From Candidatus Falkowbacteria bacterium RIFCSPLOWO2_02_FULL_45_15 (GTDB taxonomy: Bacteria > Patescibacteriota > Patescibacteriia > Patescibacteriales > XYC2-FULL-47-12), in assembly GCA_001777995.1 (NCBI GenBank), contig MFFV01000046.1:4954-22463 (forward strand): DNA of 17,510 nucleotides, read 5' to 3'. Below, piece by piece: positions 12,694-17,510 of the stretch. Position 1 is the stretch's first letter; every line of letters begins with the position of its first letter. The notes under the pieces are model-generated. The model did not search any database. It had not been told where the DNA came from and saw only the letters and a program-made list of their open reading frames with translations. The position numbers were made by a program, and so were the translations under genes.

Positions 12694-12778
12694 TGTCCTG
12701 TCTCCTTTTTTTAATATATTTGCCGCCACTTGAAGGAGGGCGACTATCCTATTTAAAAGACCAAAAATCTAATATAAA

Positions 12779-12807
12779 AGTCTATCATGTTGTATAATTT
12801 CTGTCAA
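12779..12807 (-). promoter_or_regulatory. Possible promoter of the hypothetical membrane protein gene
   Basis: On the minus strand a perfect TTGACA (12802-12807), 17-bp spacer, then TAGACT, four of six to the -10 consensus. The leader would be about 80 nt long. Confidence 0.4.
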
Positions 12808-12818
12808 CCTTTCAAAAA

Positions 12819-12847
12819 TTGACTTATCTTTTCTTTTACGGTAAAAT
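12819..12847 (+). promoter_or_regulatory. Promoter of hicBA, leaderless
   Basis: Plus strand TTGACT (12819-12824), 17-bp spacer, TAAAAT (12842-12847). Transcription would start within a base or two of the ATG at 12855, so the mRNA appears leaderless. HicB proteins often repress their own promoter; no operator was identified. Confidence 0.65.
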
Positions 12848-12854
12848 AAAATAT

Positions 12855-13073
12855 ATGCGCAAAATTGACTTGAAATCAGTCGTTTGGAAAGAGGGCAATT
12901 ATTACATCTCACAGTGTTTAGAGGTGGATGTTTCTAGTTTCGGAAAAACAAAGAAAGAGGCGCTAGCTAACCTGCAAGAAGCCTTAGAATTATATTTTGA
13001 GGATATGCCGTTGCCGGAAAAAACGGAAGTGAAAAATCCCATCATCGCCTCGGTGAAACTTCAGTATGCCTAA
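12855..13073 (+). CDS. hicB: HicB-family antitoxin
   Basis: A 72-residue protein with the HicB N-terminal fold: a strand WKEGNYYISQCLEVDVSSFGKTKKEALANLQEALELYF, the pattern shared by the HicB/UPF0150 family (only its order matters here). It would bind and neutralise the HicA RNase encoded next. The usual C-terminal DNA-binding helix is absent or very short, so this is a minimal HicB. The start at 12855 fits the promoter and the conserved domain; an upstream ATG at 12819 would lie inside the promoter. The gene overlaps hicA by 8 nt. Confidence 0.85.
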   Translation: MRKIDLKSVVWKEGNYYISQCLEVDVSSFGKTKKEALANLQEALELYFEDMPLPEKTEVKNPIIASVKLQYA

Positions 13074-13290
13074 ACCATATCCATTGCGGATAGTTTTAAA
13101 AGTCCTTGCCAGTAAGGGCTTTATTTTTATTTCCCAGCGCGGCTCGCATGCGAAATACCGCAAAGAAAAAGAAAACGAAGCCGCTTTAACGGTAATTGTG
13201 CCTGCTCACGAAAAAGAAATCCGCTATGGCACCTTCCGATCTATTTTGCGCCAGTCAAAATTAAAGGAAAGTGATTTTAAAAAAAAATAA
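13066..13290 (+). CDS. hicA: HicA-family mRNA interferase toxin
   Basis: A 74-residue double-stranded-RNA-binding-like protein of the HicA (YcfA) family. Motifs in order: LRIVLKVLASKGFIFISQRGSHAKYRK, where the His of G-S-H is the catalytic residue; a strand LTVIVPAHEKEI; and the C-terminal helix GTFRSILRQSKL. HicA cleaves mRNA and halts growth unless bound by HicB. Order antitoxin-toxin with an 8-nt overlap gives coupled translation; many other hic loci have hicA first. The pair is near the small hypothetical gene and terminator and could be a mobile module. Confidence 0.9.
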   Translation: MPKPYPLRIVLKVLASKGFIFISQRGSHAKYRKEKENEAALTVIVPAHEKEIRYGTFRSILRQSKLKESDFKKK

Positions 13291-13291
13291 A

Positions 13292-13320
13292 TTGACCCCG
13301 CCTCCTAATTTTGCTACAAT
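13292..13320 (+). promoter_or_regulatory. Candidate promoter of the LysM/M23 gene
   Basis: Plus strand TTGACC (13292-13297), 17-bp spacer, TACAAT (13315-13320), each five of six to consensus. It is immediately followed by a terminator hairpin (13321-13346). No better promoter is visible between that hairpin and the ATG at 13410. Confidence 0.55.
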
Positions 13321-13346
13321 AAAAAAGACCGATTAAGGTCTTTTTT
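13321..13346 (+). terminator. Terminator after hicBA / in the M23 gene leader
   Basis: Perfect 10-bp inverted repeat, AAAAAAGACC and GGTCTTTTTT around GATTAA, ending in a T tract. It can stop hicBA transcripts, and transcripts from the promoter that ends at 13320 would meet it within about 20 nt. Confidence 0.8.
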
Positions 13347-13382
13347 ATTGAATAATTATCTTTAATATTTAAACTCCCCCTC

Positions 13383-13408
13383 GGGAGAAGGGGGCAGGGG
13401 GGTTAGGG
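13383..13408 (+). promoter_or_regulatory. Four-run G tract at the M23 gene start (G-quadruplex motif)
   Basis: G runs of 3, 5, 6 and 3 (13383-13385, 13390-13394, 13397-13402, 13406-13408) separated by AGAA, CA and TTA end two bases before the ATG at 13410. The second run can instead pair with the C run at 13376-13380, giving a hairpin that competes with a quadruplex. Either would cover the ribosome site. Confidence 0.5.
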
Positions 13409-13409
13409 C

Positions 13410-14768
13410 ATGTCCAATAATTTCAAAAAAATAGGGCTGAATATCTTAATTCTGCTGTTTCAGGGAATATATTACGGCGTCAAATTTTTAATACTGGGAT
13501 TGCGCAACTTGCTTTTTCTGCCCTCATATAATATCTCTAAAAAGATTTTTGGCGGCGCCGTTATTAAGCTGTACGGGCAGTTCCTGATTTTAAAAACAAG
13601 GATCGGCGTTAACGAACGCGCGCGCTTTAGGCGCCTGCTTTTAAGCAGCCGCGCCACGCACGCTACCATTATCGGCTTAACTATCGTTATTTTAATCATT
13701 AATTTAACCGCCGCCGGCAAAGACACCTTGGCGGCCGACGCCAGCGCGCCCAAACCAATACTTTTTTACTTAATCCAAAGCGAATTTTCCGAAGACGGAG
13801 AACTGATCGTGGAAACCTTTGACCAGTCCGCCATCGTCACGCCCGAAGAAGAAAACTACTTGCGCAATTTAGGCAGCGTGCGCGTGCAGCCGCAGGCGGA
13901 AATGAAAGCGGTCGGGGAAGCGGAAAACGAAACGGCCGAGAGTCTGGTGCACGGCGGCAGCTCCTTTGTCAAACCCAACCTCGCCCAAACTAAAAAAATA
14001 AAGCGGCCGCGCGCCACTATCGTCTTTCATACGGTGCAATCGGGTGAAACCATCAGCACCATCGCGCAGGAATACGACGTCTCGGTCAGCACCATTTTAT
14101 GGGAAAATAATTTAACCGCTTACTCGGTTATCCGGCCGGGAAACAGTTTGGCTATTTTGCCGGCCAGCGGCATCTCTTACGTAATTCAGCGGGGCGACAC
14201 CCTGCAAGGCATTGCTAAAAAATACGACGTGGCTGAAGAAGAAATCGCCCGCTTTAACAAATTAGCCGACGCTGGCTATCTCAAGTCCGGACAAAAAATC
14301 ATCATTCCCGGCGGCAGCAAAAAGTACACCGCTCCGGCGGTTACGAGCTACTCCGGCATCGCCGCTTTAAGAGAGCTGGTAACGCCGCCGGCGGCTAAAG
14401 CGGTGCCGGGCAATAAGATGAACTGGCCGACCGTTGGTTATCGCATCACCCAATATTACAGTTGGCGCCACCGCGGCATTGACATTGCCAACAAAATAGG
14501 CACGGCTATTTATGCCGCCGATGCCGGCACGGTTGAGTACGCCGGCTGGGGCACCGGCTACGGCAACCAAGTCGTCATTGACCATGGCGGCGGAAAAAGA
14601 ACGCGCTACGGGCATGCCTCTAAATTGTTGGTGCAAAAAGGCGAAGAAGTAGCGAAAGGACAAGTTATCGCTTTAATCGGCTCTACCGGCTGGTCCACCG
14701 GCCCGCACGTGCACTTTGAAGTTATAATTAATAATATCAAGTACAACCCGCTTGACTTTGTAAAGTAA
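13410..14768 (+). CDS. Membrane-anchored LysM-LysM-M23 peptidoglycan endopeptidase
   Basis: A 452-residue cell-wall hydrolase. One hydrophobic stretch lies at about 8-37 and a clear membrane helix at 85-101. After a linker come two LysM domains (about 207-250, TVQSGETISTIAQEYDVS; and 257-300, VIQRGDTLQGIAKKYDV) that bind glycan strands, then the M23 lysostaphin-type metallopeptidase (about 338-448). Zinc ligands are visible: H354 and D358 in HRGIDIA, and H435 in GPHVHFE; H402 in RYGHAS and H433 are the catalytic histidines. Because all are present an active enzyme is expected, rather than a non-catalytic EnvC/NlpD type. The start follows a very G-rich segment. It is followed 10 bp later by a small two-helix membrane protein, probably cotranscribed. 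Confidence 0.93.
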   Translation: MSNNFKKIGLNILILLFQGIYYGVKFLILGLRNLLFLPSYNISKKIFGGAVIKLYGQFLILKTRIGVNERARFRRLLLSSRATHATIIGLTIVILIINLTAAGKDTLAADASAPKPILFYLIQSEFSEDGELIVETFDQSAIVTPEEENYLRNLGSVRVQPQAEMKAVGEAENETAESLVHGGSSFVKPNLAQTKKIKRPRATIVFHTVQSGETISTIAQEYDVSVSTILWENNLTAYSVIRPGNSLAILPASGISYVIQRGDTLQGIAKKYDVAEEEIARFNKLADAGYLKSGQKIIIPGGSKKYTAPAVTSYSGIAALRELVTPPAAKAVPGNKMNWPTVGYRITQYYSWRHRGIDIANKIGTAIYAADAGTVEYAGWGTGYGNQVVIDHGGGKRTRYGHASKLLVQKGEEVAKGQVIALIGSTGWSTGPHVHFEVIINNIKYNPLDFVK

Positions 14769-14778
14769 AAATAATACT

Positions 14779-15042
14779 ATGCATTTTATCATCGGCACCA
14801 TCGGTATGGTCGTCGGCGCGTTGACGGTGGTTTATTCGGAAAAAATTTACAACGCTTTCGGCCCCATCCCTTGGTTTGAAAAATATCTGGGCACCGAGGG
14901 CGGCTCGCGCCTTGGTTACAAAATAATCGGGCTATTAGCATTTTTTATCTTTATGCTCGTTTTTTTAAACTTGCACCAAAGTTTTATCCTTTGGATTTTA
15001 AGCCCGATAATCAGGCCGATGCAAGGGACAATTGTCAATTAA
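14779..15042 (+). CDS. Small two-helix membrane protein, unknown function
   Basis: An 87-residue protein with hydrophobic segments at about 1-19 and 48-75, joined by a polar loop with NAFGPIPWFEKYLGTEGGSR. I recognise it only as a type of small protein often seen next to LysM/M23 genes in Patescibacteria; no function is known to me. It starts 10 bp after the peptidase stop without a Shine-Dalgarno. Its last four codons and stop lie inside the left arm of an AT-rich inverted repeat (from 15029), suggesting the repeat was inserted at, or became part of, the gene end. Confidence 0.75.
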   Translation: MHFIIGTIGMVVGALTVVYSEKIYNAFGPIPWFEKYLGTEGGSRLGYKIIGLLAFFIFMLVFLNLHQSFILWILSPIIRPMQGTIVN

Positions 15043-15130
15043 CAATTACCTGTCTCGCCGTAGCGGGGCCGAGGCGGACGAATGATCAATTAACATAAAT
15101 TCGTAATTGACAATTTTTAATTTGTAATTG
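15029..15130. repeat. AT-rich inverted repeat enclosing a GC-rich hairpin
   Basis: Outer arms AATTGTCAATTA (15030-15041) and TAATTGACAATT (15104-15115) are perfectly complementary. Between them is a GC-rich hairpin, GTCTCGCC (15052-15059) with GGCGGAC (15073-15079), one bulged base, of the element A flavour. A further AATTTGTAATTGA follows (15118-15130), like the one beside the tRNA-Asp fragment. Confidence 0.6.
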
Positions 15131-15135
15131 ATTTT

Positions 15136-15230
15136 GGGCTGTTAGCTTAGCTGGTACCCGCCGACAGCTGCGCAGTCAGGCAGGCCCGCCTAGCTGCTCC
15201 GCCAAAGGCGGGCTGCTGGCGGGGAGCGCC
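15136..15230 (+). pseudogene. Broken tRNA-Ala 5' copy interrupted by GC-rich element
   Basis: Positions 15136-15156 repeat the first 21 nt of tRNA-Ala exactly, up to the D-loop end CTGGTA. After the 67-bp element the tRNA sequence resumes as GAGCGCC (15224-15230) and then breaks off. The layout is the same as in the tRNA-Asp fragment. The intact tRNA-Ala begins at 15510, beyond a GIY-YIG gene. Confidence 0.87.
15157..15223. repeat. GC-rich palindromic element A, copy in tRNA-Ala fragment
   Basis: Starts CCCGCC and ends GGCGGG. It contains a second hairpin, GCCCGCC (15184-15190 region) with GGCGGGC (15207-15213). It aligns with the element at 4947-5002 and has an extra part of about 11 nt in the middle (CTCCGCCAAAGGC region). 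It sits after the D-loop A of a tRNA-Ala copy. Confidence 0.82.
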
Positions 15231-15243
15231 TGTTTATATAAAT

Positions 15244-15519
15244 ATGCAAAGTCAATGTTCTTATGTTTATGTTCTTTATTCAAAAATATTAAATAAATTT
15301 TATATTGGGTATACGGAAAATTTAAAAGAACGCTTGATTGAACATAAGTCGGGATCTACTTATACAACTTATAGAATGCGAGGTTTTAAATTAGTATATT
15401 ATGAAAGTTGTATAAATAAAAAGGATGCGACCGCGCGTGAAAAGCAGTTAAAAACAGGGTATGGCAGACAATATTTGCGCAATAGACTAAAAAATTATTT
15501 AAATAGTCCGGGCTGTTAG
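15244..15519 (+). CDS. GIY-YIG single-domain endonuclease (UPF0213/YhbQ type)
   Basis: A 91-residue single-domain nuclease with YVYVLYS at 7-13 (the GIY strand), KFYIGYTENLKERLIEHKSG at 18-37 (YIG motif, with R30 as the likely catalytic arginine region), YYES near 52 and AREKQLKTGYGRQYLRNRL at 64-82. Members of this compact family are common in Patescibacteria; their substrates are mostly unknown, although GIY-YIG nucleases include homing enzymes. The gene fills the gap between a broken tRNA-Ala 5' copy and the intact tRNA-Ala. Its stop codon lies inside the tRNA (10-nt overlap), and the last residues SPGC are coded by the junction with the tRNA. It has no Shine-Dalgarno. Base composition is more AT-rich than the flanking plus-strand genes. 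Confidence 0.88.
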   Translation: MQSQCSYVYVLYSKILNKFYIGYTENLKERLIEHKSGSTYTTYRMRGFKLVYYESCINKKDATAREKQLKTGYGRQYLRNRLKNYLNSPGC

Positions 15520-15585
15520 CTTAGCTGGTAGAGCGCCGCGTTTGCAACGCGGAGGTCGCCGGTTCGAATCCGGCACAGTCCACCA
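15510..15585 (+). tRNA. tRNA-Ala (TGC), CCA encoded
   Basis: Cloverleaf: acceptor GGGCTGT/ACAGTCC (one G-U), anticodon stem CCGCG/CGCGG with loop TTTGCAA giving anticodon TGC, T arm GCCGG-TTCGAAT-CCGGC, discriminator A and an encoded CCA. It is the only tRNA in the window with encoded CCA. The first 10 nt overlap the 3' end of the GIY-YIG gene, and the CCA begins the stem of the following terminator. Confidence 0.97.
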
Positions 15586-15638
15586 CTAAATAAAAAACAA
15601 CTTACCCATAGAGAAGTAAGTTGTTTTTTATTTAGTGG
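15583..15638 (+). terminator. Terminator of tRNA-Ala, 23-bp perfect stem
   Basis: Arms at 15583-15605 and 15616-15638 are perfectly complementary over 23 bp with a 10-nt loop; the 3' arm contains a run of six T. The stem includes the tRNA CCA end. It can work on both strands. Confidence 0.8.
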
Positions 15639-15730
15639 TCATTATACTAAAAAGTTCGGACTTATTTCCAGCAGAAAAGAAATACTTAACTTTTCCACTT
15701 TTCGCGCTAACTTCTTTGTGAGTAATGTAG

Positions 15731-15736
15731 TATAAT
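15731..15736 (+). promoter_or_regulatory. Minus-10 box upstream of the LamG gene
   Basis: A perfect TATAAT. The position 17 bp upstream reads TAACTT, a weak -35. The leader would be about 180 nt. Confidence 0.45.
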
Positions 15737-15815
15737 AAAAACAGTCCGTCCGGTACAATTCCTTACGCCTTAAAGACTACCAGGTAATTAGGTTTAATTT
15801 TTTTATTTTAATTGC

Positions 15816-15908
15816 CTCGCTCTTACCCTTGCTTTGGCTTTTATGATTATTGTCCCGAAAATTTGCTTTACCCCGTTAAATATCCAGAGAGCGAGTTTAA
15901 TAGGGTAA
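15816..15908 (+). promoter_or_regulatory. Possible pseudoknot in the LamG gene leader
   Basis: CTCGCTCT (15816-15823) is complementary to AGAGCGAG (15888-15895), and TTACCCT (15823-15829) to AGGGTAA (15902-15908). The order 1-2-1'-2' is that of an H-type pseudoknot, ending 14 nt before the ATG. The two 5' segments share one base. No known riboswitch was recognised. Confidence 0.4.
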
Positions 15909-15922
15909 AAAAAACACCCACT

Positions 15923-17510
15923 ATGACAAACCAAAAACCAGACCATCAAAAACGATACTTAATAAAAGACATCTTTGCCAGGCTTCGCGTCCCTAAAGGA
16001 GGGGAAAAATATCAGGAATGGGAAAAACAATATCTGGAAAGGAAAGAGGTAGAAGAATATTTTATCATCCATCATAACAGCGAATGGCACCCGTTCGTAA
16101 AAAAATACTATAAATCAAAGCACTTTTTGAAATGGGCGATAAAATTGATTGTTCCCGACTTTCTGATCGGCCATCCGAATATGTGGGACAATTTAAAAAC
16201 GCTCCGCAAGCATCCAAACTTCAAGCCCCTGCGCATGGCACTCGTGGCCTGGATAATTTTTACGCTCACTATTGGCTCAAGTGGGATATATATTTTGTTG
16301 AATGCTCCGAATATTTTCGCCTCCACCTTCGCCGACGACACCCAGGCCGAGTTTGACGCCGGCGCCCACAGCAACACCCAGTGGGACTCCGGCAACAGCT
16401 GGCTGGAGTTCGACGCCACCGGCCTCTCCTCCGGCGCCGGCGATTTCACCTCCTCCATCAAAGATTCCGGTGTTACCGCCACCTGGAACTCTCTCGCCTG
16501 GGTTCCTAACCGCCCCACCGGCAAGGAACTTCCGGATAACACCAACTCCGAGACCGACTACACCACCGGCAACGCCGATATGACGAGCAACTTCATTCTC
16601 CTCCATATGAACGAATCTTCCGGCGCCATCGCCGACACCTCTGGCGCCGGACACAATGGCACTTATAGCGGCTCTTCCTACTCACAAACCGGTGTTCTAA
16701 ACACCGCCCTTGGCTTTGGTGGCACTAATACCTTAGATATGGGTGACCCCAGCGAACTGGATGGTTCCGCTTATCTGTCCGTTGAAATGTGGGTTAAACC
16801 AACCACTCTCACTTCAATCGGAATGTTTGCTGTTAAATCTGGTAGTAGTCAAAACCAATTTGTCATCAGATCGGGAACTACTAGTTTAATTGATGAGGCT
16901 TATTTCTTTGTCTCCACTTCCCTCACCGATTCCTCTACTTATTTCGCCACCTCTAACTTAAATTTAACTACTGACGTCTGGCAACATCTGGCTTTCGTCT
17001 ATGATGGCACTCTCGCCGCTGGTAGCCGCGTTGCTATCTACAAAAACGGCGCCGCCGTTTCCGGTTCTATTAATGGCACTATTCCCGCCGCTATGACCAC
17101 CTCCACTAAGACCCTTTACATCGGCAACAATACCGGCACTAATCCCTATAACGGTCTTATGGATGAAGTTGCCTTTTTCAGCCGCGCCCTCTCCGCGACC
17201 GAGGTCGCCGACCATTACAAACGCGGCGCTCTTAACCTGAAATACCAGGTCCGCAGTTGTGACGACGACGCCTGTTCCGGCGAAAGCTTTATCGGCCCCG
17301 ACGGCACCGGCTCCGACTACTACTATTGGAAAACAACCAACGCCATCACTACCCCCTCTTTCTCTCTCACTAACGTCTCTACTAACCGCTACTTCCAATA
17401 TAAGTCCTACTTTACCAGCAGCAATACCTCTTACTCGCCGGAAGTAAAAAGTGTCACCGCCGACTATTCCAACTCCGCCCCCGCCACCCCCACCAATTCC
17501 TCTCCTTCCT
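15923..17510 (+). CDS. LamG-domain surface protein, C terminus beyond the window
   Basis: The frame opens at ATG 15923 and stays open to the window end (529 codons). Residues 1-104 are hydrophilic and probably cytoplasmic; about 105-131 form a membrane helix (MALVAWIIFTLTIGSSGIYIL). The outside part begins near 133. Residues about 223-430 form a LamG/concanavalin A-like domain (FILLHMNESSG, SVEMWVKPTT, WQHLAFVYDG, VAIYKNGA, YIGNNTG, DEVAFFSRALSATEVADHY). A second beta-rich part follows (CDDDACSGESF with two Cys, WKTTNAIT) and then a Pro/Ser/Thr-rich stretch. Such proteins usually bind carbohydrates or serve attachment. Codons from about residue 130 onward end mainly in C (GCC, ACC, TCC, GGC), unlike the window's other genes and its own N terminus. 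No Shine-Dalgarno precedes the start. Confidence 0.82.
   Translation, partial: MTNQKPDHQKRYLIKDIFARLRVPKGGEKYQEWEKQYLERKEVEEYFIIHHNSEWHPFVKKYYKSKHFLKWAIKLIVPDFLIGHPNMWDNLKTLRKHPNFKPLRMALVAWIIFTLTIGSSGIYILLNAPNIFASTFADDTQAEFDAGAHSNTQWDSGNSWLEFDATGLSSGAGDFTSSIKDSGVTATWNSLAWVPNRPTGKELPDNTNSETDYTTGNADMTSNFILLHMNESSGAIADTSGAGHNGTYSGSSYSQTGVLNTALGFGGTNTLDMGDPSELDGSAYLSVEMWVKPTTLTSIGMFAVKSGSSQNQFVIRSGTTSLIDEAYFFVSTSLTDSSTYFATSNLNLTTDVWQHLAFVYDGTLAAGSRVAIYKNGAAVSGSINGTIPAAMTTSTKTLYIGNNTGTNPYNGLMDEVAFFSRALSATEVADHYKRGALNLKYQVRSCDDDACSGESFIGPDGTGSDYYYWKTTNAITTPSFSLTNVSTNRYFQYKSYFTSSNTSYSPEVKSVTADYSNSAPATPTNSSPS

Noticed and set aside
16108..16654. Glycine/valine-rich minus-strand open frames, and a proline/threonine-rich plus-strand one
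   Set aside because: They are shadows of the C-ending codons of the LamG gene, which is open from 15923 to the window end.

Overview
The window looks like chromosome of a Candidate Phyla Radiation (Patescibacteria) bacterium, probably of the Parcubacteria side. The gene set and style fit: few Shine-Dalgarno sequences, tRNAs mostly without an encoded CCA, an orphan membrane-anchored solute-binding protein, a LysM/M23 peptidase next to a tiny two-helix membrane protein, and a long LamG surface protein. I cannot name a lower taxon from the sequence.

Layout. From 1 to about 5370 everything reads on the minus strand: a partial PolB-type exonuclease, greA, a thioredoxin-CcdA/DsbD-like fusion, lspA, a DksA/TraR zinc-finger protein, an unidentified structured RNA with its own promoter and terminator (about 2974-3342), an AT-rich segment with DnaA boxes (about 3380-3650, candidate oriC), tRNA-Cys, a 3D-domain cell-wall protein, and a tRNA cluster (Asp, Pro, Leu, Gly). 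From 5488 almost everything reads on the plus strand: smpB, tmRNA, infC-rpmI-rplT-secG, a family 5 solute-binding protein, tRNA-Leu, RNase J, a hicBA toxin-antitoxin pair, a LysM/M23 peptidase, a small membrane protein, a GIY-YIG endonuclease, tRNA-Ala, and a LamG protein running off the window end. One hypothetical membrane protein (12256-12693) is on the minus strand. The switch of coding strand close to the DnaA-box cluster is what a replication origin would produce.

Themes. Ribosome supply and rescue (infC, rpmI, rplT, smpB/tmRNA, tRNAs), transcription control (greA, dksA-like), envelope work (lspA, secG, DsbD-like, 3D and M23 proteins) and RNA decay (RNase J) are grouped here.

Less ordinary content lies between genes. 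(1) The 370-nt RNA candidate has long-range stems, a possible kissing loop, and wobble pairs that only work on the minus strand. (2) A GC-rich palindromic element (CCCGCC...GGCGGG) sits at exactly the same D-loop position in two unrelated broken tRNA copies (Asp and Ala), each just upstream of the intact tRNA; in the Ala case a GIY-YIG gene fills the gap. (3) A second repeat family occurs in a short form and a form with a nested insertion. (4) The two peptidoglycan-related genes each have a promoter followed at once by a terminator-like hairpin. These four are the best candidates for undescribed biology.
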